NCBI GenBank assembly: GCA_045106955.1
Contig: JBGCFO010000029.1
Location: 1-18,331, forward strand
From: JBGCFO01 sp045106955
GTDB taxonomy: Bacteria; Pseudomonadota; Alphaproteobacteria; Rickettsiales; Rickettsiaceae
Reading direction: 5' to 3'
Length of the DNA stretch: 18,331 nt
Shown here piece by piece: positions 1 through 8,893 of this stretch. A model generated the notes under the pieces. That model was not told where the DNA came from, ran no database searches, and worked only from the letters and a program-made list of their open reading frames with translations. Within the stretch, counting starts at the first letter, position 1, and the number at the start of each line of letters is the position of its first letter. Made by a program: the position numbers and the translations under genes.

Positions 1-1
1 T

Positions 2-184
2 GTACAGTTGCTAATTCCGAATGATGATTCTCTTAGACAAGGCGAGCAGATTGCTTTTAGCCCTGATCAAGTCGAATTAATTATTGATATTAATAAATTA
101 TCTCAGGATCTAGCAGCTCAAATAGGAGCATTGCATTTAAAGCAAGAATCTGAAAAGAGTGCAGTCAGCAGAATATCTTCCTAA
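2..184 (+). CDS. C-terminal end of a probable ABC transporter ATP-binding protein (TOBE-like), 5' partial
   Basis: The frame is open from the left edge to a TAA at 182-184, giving about 60 residues. The stretch LRQGEQIAFSPDQVELI resembles the end of a TOBE_2 domain, the small beta domain after the nucleotide-binding domain in ferric iron, polyamine and sugar ABC importers, where a line such as 'G..V.v.f.P..v.li' is typical. About 27 mostly polar residues follow and form the C-terminus. The Walker motifs would lie outside the window, so the assignment rests only on this short pattern. A 13-bp hairpin directly after the stop supports this being a real gene end. The substrate cannot be told. Confidence 0.45.
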   Translation, partial: VQLLIPNDDSLRQGEQIAFSPDQVELIIDINKLSQDLAAQIGALHLKQESEKSAVSRISS

Positions 185-187
185 TTT

Positions 188-221
188 ATAATCATGCAAG
201 CTCAAAAACTTGCATGATTAT
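188..221 (+). terminator. Hairpin after the TOBE-like gene
   Basis: A perfect 13-bp stem (188-200 with 209-221) around an 8-base loop starts 3 bases after the TAA. Its core is ATCATGCAAG/CTTGCATGAT. It lies between converging genes (this one and putA). The following T-tract is short and interrupted, so it may be a weak intrinsic terminator or an RNA-stabilising 3' end. The rest of the gap to putA (222-374) shows nothing else clear. Confidence 0.6.
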
Positions 222-374
222 TTAAATACCAGTCATATCTTAAATTGATAATTCCAGCAATGATGCTAATCTTAAATATTATAATTCTAGTATATTTATT
301 GCTTTTATAGAGACCTAATGCCCTTGAAGATAAAGTTACAGAATAATTAAATATTAAAAAACTACAAATGGGTT

Positions 375-3300
375 TTAACGTAGCAAATCAATATTACCAC
401 CAATTGCTGTAAGATTAACCGTATTTGTACGCTCTGTCATGAAACGCAATAAATAATAAGGGCCGCCAGCTTTAAATCCAGTTCCAGATTTATTTTCTCC
501 TCCAAATGGTTGAGATTCAACTTTAGCTCCTATAATAGATCGATTAATATAGATATTGCCAGCGCATATTTTTGATGCAATGCCCTTGATTTTCTTTTCT
601 ACTCTGGAATGAATGCCAAATGTTAAACCAAATCCAACTTCATTTATTTCTTGTATTACCTGATCAAGATCTTGTGTTTTGTATCTGATTACATGCAAAA
701 TAGGGCCAAATTGCTCTTCTGGTACATCTTTAATAGAGTTAATTGATAAAATATGAGGAACAAAGAAATTATCTTCCTTTAATATCTCGCAATGAGGATG
801 TTTTGCAATAAGCGTAAACCCTTTACTCTGCATTGAATCAACATATTTAGACAAAGAGCATGCTGCATCTTGACTAATAGTTGGGCCTATATCAGTAGCA
901 AAATTACTATTATCATCAATTTTTAAAATCTCCATTGCTCCTACGATCATTTCGAGAAGCTTGTCGTATATCTCATCTTGAATATATAAAACTCTAAGAG
1001 CGGAACATCTCTGGCCAGTGCTACGAAATGCTGAAGTAAGAACATCGTCTACAACCTGCTCTAATAAGGCCGAACTATCAACAATCATTGAATTCTGACC
1101 TCCGGTTTCAGCTATCATTGGAACTATTTTATCTGTACGCTGAGATAAGGTAGCATTAATTAATTGAGCAGTAGCAAGAGAGCCTGTAAAAACAACTCCA
1201 GCAATTTTGCGGTTAGGTAATGCATATTTACCAACTACACTACCCTTGGCAATCAGAAATTGTAAAGCTGATTTTGGCACACCTGCTTTATACATTAAAT
1301 TTACAGCAAAATATGCAATATTTGGTGTATGCTCAGCTGGCTTGGCAATCACTGTATTACCAGACACTAGTGCCGCGACTATCTGACCAGTAAAAATAGC
1401 TAAAGGAAAATTCCATGGACTAATACATAAAAACACTCCTCTAGGATGCAATGTTAAAATATTACTTTCTCCAGTTGGCCCTTGCATCACTTGCTCTTGT
1501 CCATAATGCTCGATTTGATTAGCGTAATAACGACAGAAATCTATAGCTTCAATTACTTCATTGATTGCGTCATCGATAACCTTGCCGGCCTCTTTCATCA
1601 ACAAAGAATATAGCTCATATTTATTTTCTTCATACAAATCAGCAATGTTCCTAAGAATGTTTGCTCGCTTTATATAACTAAAATTAGACCAATGTTTAAA
1701 CTCATCGTAAGCAGAATTAATAGCATCTGAAATATCATCTTCAATTGCAAAAAACGCTTCTGCAAACTTTTCTGTTGATTTTGCTTTTACAAAATATTCT
1801 ATAACATGTTTTTTATTTCCCAAACGTTCTGCAGAATCTACGATAGATGCGATTTTATATATCTTATCCTTAAATTGTATTATATTATTAGATAATTGCG
1901 TATAAGTACTCCTATAATTGATATTATATCCAATTGGATTATCGCGATTCTTGTATATATCTCTTGGTAAAACTAGTTGATAATCTCTATTATTTGACAC
2001 ATCATCATGATAAAAGGAAGATGGGTTTTTTTGATCCCGATCATACTCATTGATTTCAGCAAAAACTACTTCACGGACTTTGTTATGCAAGTTATATACG
2101 AGTTGATCTAAGTCAATATTAGGATCCTTTACTTTACTAACAAAACAGGCACTAGCGCCATTCTCTAAAATCCTGCGCATTAAATATGCAAGCAGGTCTT
2201 CGCTTCCTCCTACTGGAGAATAAATTCTTACATTGTAGTCTTTAACTAGCTCTGAGTGCATTGCATTACCCATGCCAAATAATTTTTGAAATTCAAATTG
2301 CTTGCCTTGAGCAAGTTCTATAATTGTAGCTACAGTTAATGCATTATGAGTTGCAAATTGCGGAAAAATATATTCATCATTTTCTAGCATTTTACGAGCG
2401 CAAGCAACATAAGAAGCATCAGTGTAAATCTTTTTAGTAAATACAGGATATGATTCAAGTGATGACTCCTGAGCTAATTTAATTTCAGCGTCCCAATACG
2501 CGCCCTTTACTAGCCTAATAGGAATCTTACGACCTACTTCTTTGGCTAATTGCGCTATATATTCAATAACAAACAATGCGCTCTTGCAATAAGCTTGCAC
2601 TACTACGCCAATGAGACAAGATTGCTTAATTGCCGGATTTAAAACAACTTGCTGCAGGATATCCAGATATAAATCTAGTCTTGATATTTCCTCCGCATCA
2701 AATGTAATTGTAATTTTATGATCTTGAGCTTTTTTTACTAACGTAATGATCTTGGGCAAGAGATAATCTTTTACATCTTCTTTATTAGCAAAAGTAAATT
2801 TAGGATAAATTGCAGTAAATTTAATTGATAAATTAGGTCTTTGAAGGATATCGTTAACATCATTATATGTTTTAGCAAGTTCATCTATTGCATCAATATA
2901 TTGATCATAGTACCATGATGCTTTAGACATTGTACGAGCTGATTCACCTAAAATATCAAATGCAAAACTATATTGTTTATATTTATTAGTTTGTGTAATT
3001 GCATTTTTTATATTATCAGCAAAGACGAATTCTTTACTTAATAAATTAATTGCCTGCCTTAAAATTTTTAAAAATACAGGTCGGGTGACTTTAGATAACA
3101 AATTTGTCAGTGTGTTATTAATTGTTGTGATATTAACAAATTTACCTGATGTATAAAGTCCAATTGACGCTAGTATAGCCTTTAGTGATTTTGATTTAGT
3201 GAGATAAGAATCCCAATTTTTATCAGATAATTTATCAACAGCTAATTCCAATGCAACAATACTATCTGGAACTCTTAACAAACCTTCTACTAGACATATA

Positions 3301-3509
3301 ACAGCAATTCCTTCTTGAGTAGTAAGTTTAAATTGCTGCATAAAATCTTCAGTGCAGAATTTTGAATCTTTTGTAATAATATTAATCAGTTTTTCTGCGT
3401 TATCGGCAATTCTAAGTTGAGTTTCTGGTGAAAGGAAAATGCTAGGTAATATTTCCTTTACCGCATCTACTTCATTTACAAAAATGTTGTGGTGAAAATC
3501 TTTATGCAT
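375..3509 (-). CDS. putA: Bifunctional proline dehydrogenase / L-glutamate-gamma-semialdehyde dehydrogenase PutA
   Basis: PutA oxidises proline to glutamate in two steps: an FAD-dependent proline dehydrogenase passes electrons to quinone at the membrane, and an NAD-dependent aldehyde dehydrogenase oxidises glutamate semialdehyde. At 1044 residues it is the shorter form. The N-terminus shows no ribbon-helix-helix DNA-binding domain, so it is an enzyme and probably not a repressor. The PRODH barrel spans about 180-480 and has the substrate-binding RRILENG motif at 445-451. The ALDH domain runs from about 570 to the end, with the SPWNFPLA cofactor loop near 697, catalytic Glu801 in AETGGQN and nucleophile Cys835 in STGQRCSALR. 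All key residues are intact. The ATG at 3507-3509 overlaps the end of the upstream transporter by 8 bp, so the two are probably translated together. Proline catabolism is a plausible energy source inside a host. Confidence 0.97.
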   Translation of the reverse strand: MHKDFHHNIFVNEVDAVKEILPSIFLSPETQLRIADNAEKLINIITKDSKFCTEDFMQQFKLTTQEGIAVICLVEGLLRVPDSIVALELAVDKLSDKNWDSYLTKSKSLKAILASIGLYTSGKFVNITTINNTLTNLLSKVTRPVFLKILRQAINLLSKEFVFADNIKNAITQTNKYKQYSFAFDILGESARTMSKASWYYDQYIDAIDELAKTYNDVNDILQRPNLSIKFTAIYPKFTFANKEDVKDYLLPKIITLVKKAQDHKITITFDAEEISRLDLYLDILQQVVLNPAIKQSCLIGVVVQAYCKSALFVIEYIAQLAKEVGRKIPIRLVKGAYWDAEIKLAQESSLESYPVFTKKIYTDASYVACARKMLENDEYIFPQFATHNALTVATIIELAQGKQFEFQKLFGMGNAMHSELVKDYNVRIYSPVGGSEDLLAYLMRRILENGASACFVSKVKDPNIDLDQLVYNLHNKVREVVFAEINEYDRDQKNPSSFYHDDVSNNRDYQLVLPRDIYKNRDNPIGYNINYRSTYTQLSNNIIQFKDKIYKIASIVDSAERLGNKKHVIEYFVKAKSTEKFAEAFFAIEDDISDAINSAYDEFKHWSNFSYIKRANILRNIADLYEENKYELYSLLMKEAGKVIDDAINEVIEAIDFCRYYANQIEHYGQEQVMQGPTGESNILTLHPRGVFLCISPWNFPLAIFTGQIVAALVSGNTVIAKPAEHTPNIAYFAVNLMYKAGVPKSALQFLIAKGSVVGKYALPNRKIAGVVFTGSLATAQLINATLSQRTDKIVPMIAETGGQNSMIVDSSALLEQVVDDVLTSAFRSTGQRCSALRVLYIQDEIYDKLLEMIVGAMEILKIDDNSNFATDIGPTISQDAACSLSKYVDSMQSKGFTLIAKHPHCEILKEDNFFVPHILSINSIKDVPEEQFGPILHVIRYKTQDLDQVIQEINEVGFGLTFGIHSRVEKKIKGIASKICAGNIYINRSIIGAKVESQPFGGENKSGTGFKAGGPYYLLRFMTERTNTVNLTAIGGNIDLLR

Positions 3510-4806
3510 TTATATATTTCCTGGATTTTAATTTTGATACTGAACGATTTTTATAGAAAAATAATGCAATAATACTGCTAGCGCAACAAGCGATAATATA
3601 ATATTGACAAGAAACAATTGTACCTGTTTTTTGGTATAAAAACTCAACAACATATGGTGTAGTACCTCCAAATAAACTCGTTGCCGTGTTGTAAGACATT
3701 GATAAAGCAGTATTCCTAACATCAGTTGGATAAAACTCCGCTTGCAATGCAGGCTCTGGCCCTATATAAGTAGCAGCCATAATTGACATAATAATTTGCG
3801 CTATAATAACTCCTACAAAATCAGCTGTCTCTAGTATTTGCAATAAAAATGGGCTCAATACTATAATAGCACAAAGATTAATAATATAAATTTTTCTTCT
3901 TCCTATAGAGTCTGATAAAGATCCTGCAAATATTGTAATAAAGGCCATAAGTAAATAACAGAGATTTGTAAGATTGTTTACCTCGCCGCTATCAAAGCCT
4001 CTAGTAATTGTTAAAAATGACATTAAATAAATGGCTTGCAAATAAAATATTACCGATCCTGTAGAATTGATAAATATTGATATAATAATATCTGGCCAAT
4101 ATTCCTTAAGAATTTTTTTTACAGGAGATTTTGCAATATTCCCTTTATTGCGCAACTCATCAAACATTGGCGTTTCATTAGTATATTTACGAATATAAAG
4201 CCCAGTAGCTAAAATAAAAATACCAATTATAAATGGCAATCTCCAACCCCAATCGTTAAATTGGGCATCTGTCATTATCAACTTAATCAAATAACACACC
4301 GCAGATCCAAGAAGTATGCCAGTACAAATGCCAGACATAGAAAAACTTCCAAACAACCCCCTATGCTTTTGATCTGTATGTTCAATTACAAAGGAAATAG
4401 AGCCTGTTAGAGCACCCCCCATCGATAAACCTTGCATCATTCGTACAAATACCATACAAAATGTAGATGCAATACCAATAGATTCATAGGTAGGTATGAT
4501 AGCTATAATACCAGTTGGTATAGACATGCATATAACAGCTGTACTTAAAGCTGTTTTTCTACCAAATTTATCTCCTAAAATGCCAAAGAATATACCACCT
4601 ATAGGACGCATTAAATATCCTATCGCAAAAACTAAGAAAGCTTGCAATAAAACAGTGCTTTTATCTGACTGAGGAAAAAATTTATCACCAATAATATAAG
4701 CCAAATGCCCAAACAATGCATAATCATACCATTCAAACATATTAGCGATTGAACTAGATATTATCACTTTCAAATTTTGTTTAATCATAAATAAATTCAC
4801 TATCAA
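3502..4806 (-). CDS. MFS transporter, metabolite:H+ symporter family, ProP-like
   Basis: A hydrophobic protein with about 12 membrane segments. It has the MFS signature GDKFGRK at 78-84, its C-half counterpart SDSIGRRK at 298-305, an N-terminal FEWYDYALFG stretch typical of the MHS family (ProP, ShiA, KgtP), and RMMQGLSMGG at 122-131. Rickettsiales carry many ProP paralogues. It directly precedes putA with an 8-bp overlap, so I infer that it imports proline or a related compound for PutA; the family also takes betaine and dicarboxylates. The listed start is a TTG preceded by AGAGAG at good spacing. An ATG six codons later (4786-4788) gives MIKQNLK, closer to the usual family start, and is an equal alternative. 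The protein looks complete. Confidence 0.9.
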   Translation of the reverse strand: MIVNLFMIKQNLKVIISSSIANMFEWYDYALFGHLAYIIGDKFFPQSDKSTVLLQAFLVFAIGYLMRPIGGIFFGILGDKFGRKTALSTAVICMSIPTGIIAIIPTYESIGIASTFCMVFVRMMQGLSMGGALTGSISFVIEHTDQKHRGLFGSFSMSGICTGILLGSAVCYLIKLIMTDAQFNDWGWRLPFIIGIFILATGLYIRKYTNETPMFDELRNKGNIAKSPVKKILKEYWPDIIISIFINSTGSVIFYLQAIYLMSFLTITRGFDSGEVNNLTNLCYLLMAFITIFAGSLSDSIGRRKIYIINLCAIIVLSPFLLQILETADFVGVIIAQIIMSIMAATYIGPEPALQAEFYPTDVRNTALSMSYNTATSLFGGTTPYVVEFLYQKTGTIVSCQYYIIACCASSIIALFFYKNRSVSKLKSRKYINA

Positions 4807-4856
4807 AATTCTCTCTTTTTTAAAATCAATATATAATAATTTAATTAGCTAAAATA

Positions 4857-4879
4857 TTCAGCTCATGACATCAGCTGAA
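4857..4879 (-). terminator. Hairpin between sam and the ProP-like gene
   Basis: Inverted arms TTCAGCT and AGCTGAA (4857-4863 and 4873-4879) flank a 9-base loop. On the minus strand it lies 11 bases past the stop of the sam gene and is followed by TATTTTAG, so it may end or attenuate sam transcription before the transporter/putA pair. The T-tract is poor, so it is only a candidate. Confidence 0.4.
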
Positions 4880-4889
4880 ATGAACTTAA

Positions 4890-5798
4890 TTAAACAGATT
4901 GATGTTGAATATTGTCATCACTCTTATTTTTTGCATTATCTATTGTTTTTCGCTCTGAATAAACAATAAATAATGTAGCTGGAATAATTATTGCAGCTCC
5001 GTACATCGCTCCTTTTTCTGGTAACTCGCCAAACAAAAGATAAGCAGCAGATGCTGAAACGAACAATTCGAAATATCTGTAAGGCGCAAGAGCTGTTGCA
5101 TCTGCTAAAGCAAAAGCTTTTAACAATAAAAATAAAATAACATTAGCACTTGCGCCAAGTATGAATAGCAATAATAATTCATGCGCATTTGGAGTGACCC
5201 AATACATGTACGCGGGAGGCATAGCAAGAACTGATGTAACCAAAGACGAGTAAAATAACATGCTAATCATTGATTCTTTAACAACAAATTTTTTATTAAT
5301 TACATCTAAACCAGCAAAGGCAACAGAAGCAAAAATGAAAATTAGCACTTCATAATTAAAAGAATCTGATTGCACTTGAAGAGTGATAGCAATTCCAATA
5401 AATCCAATGATAGTAACAAACCATCTTTGCCAAATAATATTTTCATTAAGAAAGAAAACTGCTAATACTAATGTAAATAATGGTACAGCAAAACTAACTA
5501 TTGTTGCAGTGCTGACTGGAACAATAGTTAGTCCATAAGTCCAGGAAGCGATACCAAAAAATAATAAAGCTCCACGTATTATATGTATGAATATATGTTC
5601 TGTTTTTAATGTATGCATTCCGTAATAAGCTACAACAGGAATTAAGGTGATTACACTAAATAAAAAACGAAAACAAGCCACTTCAAAACTATGTAATCGC
5701 ATGCCCATGTATTTGGCAATAATATCGTTTGCAGCGCTGCTAACTAGACTCAGTAAAAACCACCCTACAGCAATAAAATAACCCTGTAATTTTGTCAT
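4890..5798 (-). CDS. sam: S-adenosylmethionine uptake transporter (EamA/DMT family)
   Basis: This inner-membrane protein of 302 residues has about ten hydrophobic segments in two EamA repeats (roughly 8-140 and 150-285). From memory it closely matches the rickettsial transporter Sam, shown in Rickettsia prowazekii to import S-adenosylmethionine from the host cell. Shared stretches include GWFLLSLVSSAAND near the start, FFGIASWTYGLTIVPV, FFLNENIIWQRWFVT, INKKFVVKESMISMLFYSS and DATALAPYRYFELF. If function is conserved, the cell draws SAM from its host, as expected where metK is lost or decaying. The C-terminal tail of about 20 residues is charged. The ATG at 5796-5798 places the first helix correctly; the ribosome site is weak, as usual in this window. 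It is transcribed away from the beta-barrel gene. Confidence 0.85.
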   Translation of the reverse strand: MTKLQGYFIAVGWFLLSLVSSAANDIIAKYMGMRLHSFEVACFRFLFSVITLIPVVAYYGMHTLKTEHIFIHIIRGALLFFGIASWTYGLTIVPVSTATIVSFAVPLFTLVLAVFFLNENIIWQRWFVTIIGFIGIAITLQVQSDSFNYEVLIFIFASVAFAGLDVINKKFVVKESMISMLFYSSLVTSVLAMPPAYMYWVTPNAHELLLLFILGASANVILFLLLKAFALADATALAPYRYFELFVSASAAYLLFGELPEKGAMYGAAIIIPATLFIVYSERKTIDNAKNKSDDNIQHQSV

Positions 5799-5891
5799 AA
5801 TGCATAATCTTTATAAATCACTACATAAAAAGTTATCTTGTATTATAGAAAATAGCAATATATTTTTTATAAAACAATTGTATCTAATGTA

Positions 5892-5919
5892 TTGTAAGAA
5901 TCATTTATTTCTCTATAAT
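5892..5919 (+). promoter_or_regulatory. Sigma-70-type promoter for the beta-barrel protein gene
   Basis: A perfect TATAAT lies at 5914-5919, with TTGTAA (4 of 6 matches to TTGACA) at 5892-5897 and a 16-bp spacer. It lies 42 bp before the ATG at 5962, in the 163-bp gap between divergent genes. An ATTATA at 5842-5847 reads TATAAT on the other strand and could be the -10 element for sam, but no good -35 goes with it. Confidence 0.6.
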
Positions 5920-5961
5920 CGACTTAAATCAGTTTAATTTTTAATAAAAATATTTAGTATA

Positions 5962-6732
5962 ATGAAATTTAATAATTACTGCTCTTTAGTTGTTTTGTTA
6001 ACTTGTATATTATCCTTTATTAACGTTGCTAACGCTAATGATATAGATAATCCAATAGAGCATCAAAATAATCAAACTCCAATGGAATATGATCATACAC
6101 ATCAATATTTGATTGATTACAATAACGATGCATATGATTTATCTTTTGATATAAAAGGATATGCCATTATTGGTCATGGAAAACAAAAAAACTTACCAAC
6201 TCCAACAATAGATAATCCAAAACCAACAAATAAATTTATCTCTAGCGGTGAAGGAGTAAGTATTTCAACAAGAACCTTTTTGAATGATAATTTTGGCGCA
6301 ATGGTTTCTTTAGGAGTTGAAATGATAACCCCTAATCATACTAGTATACAAAACGTATTCCAAAACTATAACCAAACTTTGCCAAATAAATCCAAAAAAA
6401 AGATATACTCAATCCCATTAACAGTTGGTATGCAACTGCAATTACCACTCAAGAATGTAACTCCATTTATAGGCGCTAGCTACTACTATTCATATCTATG
6501 GACCAGATCTAAGGATATTTTTAACATTAAAAATGCTAATGGGGCCGCATTTCAAGCTGGGATTAACATATTAATGCCAAGTTATGAGCATGCTTTTATT
6601 ACTATCTCTGTTGAGAAACGCATGATGAATACTAGGGTTAAATATGGCGGCACAACTGATATGAGCAGTATATCATCAAAAGTAAAACTAGACCCTATGA
6701 ATATTGGTATAGGGATAGGCCTAAGGTTGTAA
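5962..6732 (+). CDS. Outer-membrane beta-barrel protein (probable surface antigen)
   Basis: The 256-residue product starts with a clear signal peptide: lysine at position 2, a hydrophobic core at about 8-22, and a likely cleavage after A-N-A at residue 25. A polar, Asn-rich linker of about 35 residues follows. The rest shows alternating beta-strand patterns: FDIKGYAIIGHGK, FGAMVSLGVEMITP, YSIPLTVGMQLQLPL, TPFIGASYYYSY, AAFQAGINILMP and a final NIGIGIGLRL. This fits the 8-strand OmpA-like/opacity porin fold found as surface proteins across Rickettsiales. The C-terminus ends in Leu, not the more usual Phe. I do not recognise a specific member. A CofE-like gene starts 10 bp after its stop, so the two may share a transcript, though no functional link is obvious. 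Confidence 0.7.
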   Translation: MKFNNYCSLVVLLTCILSFINVANANDIDNPIEHQNNQTPMEYDHTHQYLIDYNNDAYDLSFDIKGYAIIGHGKQKNLPTPTIDNPKPTNKFISSGEGVSISTRTFLNDNFGAMVSLGVEMITPNHTSIQNVFQNYNQTLPNKSKKKIYSIPLTVGMQLQLPLKNVTPFIGASYYYSYLWTRSKDIFNIKNANGAAFQAGINILMPSYEHAFITISVEKRMMNTRVKYGGTTDMSSISSKVKLDPMNIGIGIGLRL

Positions 6733-6742
6733 ATAAGCTAAT

Positions 6743-7486
6743 ATGCGTATTTCTGGAATAAAGACTCACCAAATTACAAAAGGAGAGTCTTTGACTGGCG
6801 TTCTAGACAAATATGTAAAATCTTTGAAGGAAGAATCTATTGTCGCTATTACATCTAAAATAATCAGTATTTGCGAGTCTAGAATTGTTAAAAAAGATGA
6901 GTATAAGACAAAATACAATCTAATTGCACAAGAAGCTGATGCGTATCTACCATCTGATTCTAAAGATCAAGATGTGCATTTAACAATCAAAAATAATATG
7001 ATAATACCGTCTGCAGGTATCGATGAGTCTAACGGCAATGGATATTATATATTATATCCTAAAAATATACAAGATACAGCATATCAAATCTGGCGTCATA
7101 TCAAACATAAGCATCAAATAAATCATCTTGGGATAATTATTACAGATAGTCGTACTATACCATTAAAGCGTGGGGTTGTTGGCTGCGCAATTGGTTGGTG
7201 CGGCTTTAATCCAATACATAATTACACTGGAACAAAAGATATATTTGGGAGGGAAATGAAAATCACTCAAATTAACAATCTTGAAGCAATCGCTGCCAGC
7301 GCAGTTTTTATTATGGGCGAAGCAAATGAGCAAATGCCTATTGCTGTAATTACAGAGCTTAACAGAATTGCGTTTTCTCAAACTAAACCTACCAAAGAAG
7401 AAGAATCCATAATTAATATTCCAATGAAGGAAGATATATATCGCCCAATACTCTCGAGTGTTAATTGGGTATGGAATAAACATTAA
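6743..7486 (+). CDS. CofE-family gamma-glutamyl ligase (FolC2-like)
   Basis: The 247-residue protein has the layout of the F420_ligase family (CofE). VAITSKIISICESR at about 34-47, SAGIDESN at 90-97, IIITDSRTIPLKRGVVGCAIG at about 131-151 and GREMKITQINNLEAIAASAVFIMGEA at about 169-194 are all family-like. In methanogens and actinobacteria CofE adds glutamate to coenzyme F420. In bacteria without F420, such as Chlamydia, a homologue (FolC2) is thought to replace folylpolyglutamate synthase FolC. Rickettsiales are not known to make F420, so I infer a role in glutamylating folate, with low certainty on substrate. The gene begins 10 bp after the beta-barrel gene and looks complete; no F420 or folate gene is nearby to confirm the role. 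Confidence 0.75.
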   Translation: MRISGIKTHQITKGESLTGVLDKYVKSLKEESIVAITSKIISICESRIVKKDEYKTKYNLIAQEADAYLPSDSKDQDVHLTIKNNMIIPSAGIDESNGNGYYILYPKNIQDTAYQIWRHIKHKHQINHLGIIITDSRTIPLKRGVVGCAIGWCGFNPIHNYTGTKDIFGREMKITQINNLEAIAASAVFIMGEANEQMPIAVITELNRIAFSQTKPTKEEESIINIPMKEDIYRPILSSVNWVWNKH

Positions 7487-7527
7487 TTAGATGAATGAAA
7501 ATAAACACTTGAATTTACTATGAGAAG

Positions 7528-7562
7528 TTGATATAACTCATATCTAGATGATAAAATATAAT
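7528..7562 (+). promoter_or_regulatory. Possible promoter of the rpsF-rpsR-rplI operon
   Basis: The 108-bp gap before rpsF contains TTGATA at 7528-7533, 5 of 6 matches to the -35 consensus. A weak GATAAA follows at 7550-7555 (16-bp spacer), and a perfect TATAAT at 7557-7562 is too far (23 bp) to pair with it. Either could serve as the -10 element. The 5' leader would be about 25-35 bases. Confidence 0.4.
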
Positions 7563-7594
7563 CTATTAATAATTTTTACATTTAAATTTAATTT

Positions 7595-7963
7595 ATGTCT
7601 TGCTACGAACTAGTTTTGGCAATGCGTCAGGACTTATCTTTCTCAGAAGTTGATAATATCATGAGTCAGCTATCTAACTTTGTCACAGAAAATGATGGCG
7701 AAGTGGTTAAAACTGAATATTGGGGTTTAAAAAGCCTTGCGTATATTATAGCAAATAATAAAAAAGCTCATTACGCATTGATTGGCATTAGTTTAAAACC
7801 TAATCATATTGCTGGGATAAAGCATTTGTTCAAAATTAATGAATCTATTATACGTCATACTATCGTTAAAGTAGATAAAATAAGCAAAGATCCTTCTCCT
7901 GTTCTACAAAATGTTAGTCAAAGGTTTGAAGAATCAGTAAGTAATGAAAATTCAACGCAGTAA
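7595..7963 (+). CDS. rpsF: Small ribosomal subunit protein bS6
   Basis: S6 binds 16S rRNA in the platform of the 30S subunit together with S18. The 122-residue product begins MSCYELVLAMRQDLS, has the family core VVKTEYWGLKSLAYIIANNKKAHY at about 37-60, and a polar C-terminal tail of about 25 residues. Length is close to that of rickettsial S6. It is the first gene of rpsF-rpsR-rplI, an order conserved in many bacteria, and the 20-bp gap to rpsR supports one transcript. No strong Shine-Dalgarno sequence precedes the ATG. Confidence 0.96.
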   Translation: MSCYELVLAMRQDLSFSEVDNIMSQLSNFVTENDGEVVKTEYWGLKSLAYIIANNKKAHYALIGISLKPNHIAGIKHLFKINESIIRHTIVKVDKISKDPSPVLQNVSQRFEESVSNENSTQ

Positions 7964-7983
7964 TAACAAATTAATTAAAAATC

Positions 7984-8283
7984 ATGAAAGTTAATCGAAA
8001 GAGTGACGGTTCTCAATCTAACATGAGCCCAATGCAAGCTTTGGCTGATAAAGGTAATAAGAATATGTTTTTTAAAAAACGTAAAGGTTGCCCATTATCT
8101 ACGCCAGATGCTCCAAAGATAGATTATAAAGATCCTGAAATGCTTAAAGCATTTATCTCAGATGGTGGTAGAATTTTGCCTTCTAGAATCACAAATGTTA
8201 GCGCTTCAAAACAAAGGCAACTAAAGCGCGCTATTAAAACTGCGCGAATTTTGGGTCTGTTATATTTTATTTATTCAATATAA
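7984..8283 (+). CDS. rpsR: Small ribosomal subunit protein bS18
   Basis: S18 pairs with S6 on the 30S platform. The 99-residue product has the conserved second half: IDYKDPEMLKAFISDGGRI, then LPSRITNVSASKQRQLKRAI and KTARILGLLYF at the C-terminus. The first 30 residues are a basic, Met/Lys-rich extension, slightly longer than in many S18 proteins but typical of alphaproteobacteria. It lies between rpsF (20 bp) and rplI (28 bp). Confidence 0.96.
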   Translation: MKVNRKSDGSQSNMSPMQALADKGNKNMFFKKRKGCPLSTPDAPKIDYKDPEMLKAFISDGGRILPSRITNVSASKQRQLKRAIKTARILGLLYFIYSI

Positions 8284-8311
8284 TTGTAATTAATTTATTT
8301 GGTATTTAACT

Positions 8312-8869
8312 ATGCATGTATTATTGACTAAACCGCTTAAAAAACTAGGTCAAATTGGTGATGTAGCCAATGTAAAATCTGGGTTTGCACGTAATTATCT
8401 TTTTCCTCAGGGTTATGCTATCAGAAACACTAAAAACAATAGAGAGATGATGGAGCGTAATAAAGCTGATCTTGAAGAGAAAAATGCAGCATTGTTAACT
8501 CAAGCAAAGAGCGTTGTAACAAAAATACAAAATACTAAATTGACATTTATCAAGCAATGCGCACGTGATGGAAAGCTCTTTGGATCTGTCACGACAAGAG
8601 AAATAGCTGCAGAATTATCAAAAAACCTTCAAGAGCAAGATGTAGATTACCAAATTCAGTATAGTAATATTGAATTGCCTAATAATATAAAAAATGTAGG
8701 TATATTCCACGTTAATGTTGTTTTATATTATGATATCAGCGCGCAAATTATAATTATAATAGGACGTTCAGAAAATGAATTGTTAGATTTATCTAAAAGC
8801 TTAGATAAATCCACATCAGATGATAATCAAGCTGAAGAATTAACTCAGTCTGATAAAGATATAGAATAA
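8312..8869 (+). CDS. rplI: Large ribosomal subunit protein bL9
   Basis: L9 is an elongated 50S protein near the L1 stalk that helps keep the reading frame. The N-terminal domain signature is clear: VLLTKPLKKLGQIGDVANV then KSGFARNYLFPQGYA at about 23-37. The long connecting helix covers about 40-75, and the C-terminal domain includes GKLFGSVTTREIAAEL. The final 35 or so residues are a strongly acidic, Ser/Asp/Glu-rich tail, making the 185-residue protein longer than the usual 150-170. It ends the operon. An AGTTTGT/ACAAACT inverted repeat lies 22 bp past the stop (8892-8898, 8911-8917) but has no T-tract. Confidence 0.95.
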   Translation: MHVLLTKPLKKLGQIGDVANVKSGFARNYLFPQGYAIRNTKNNREMMERNKADLEEKNAALLTQAKSVVTKIQNTKLTFIKQCARDGKLFGSVTTREIAAELSKNLQEQDVDYQIQYSNIELPNNIKNVGIFHVNVVLYYDISAQIIIIIGRSENELLDLSKSLDKSTSDDNQAEELTQSDKDIE

Positions 8870-8893
8870 ATTCCCGTTAATTCTAAAACTTAG

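Noticed and set aside
3528..3722. 64-codon minus-strand frame
   Set aside because: It overlaps the ProP-like transporter on the same strand in another frame and has no features of its own.
7163..7483. 106-codon minus-strand frame
   Set aside because: It lies wholly opposite the well-supported CofE-like gene and has no recognisable motif.
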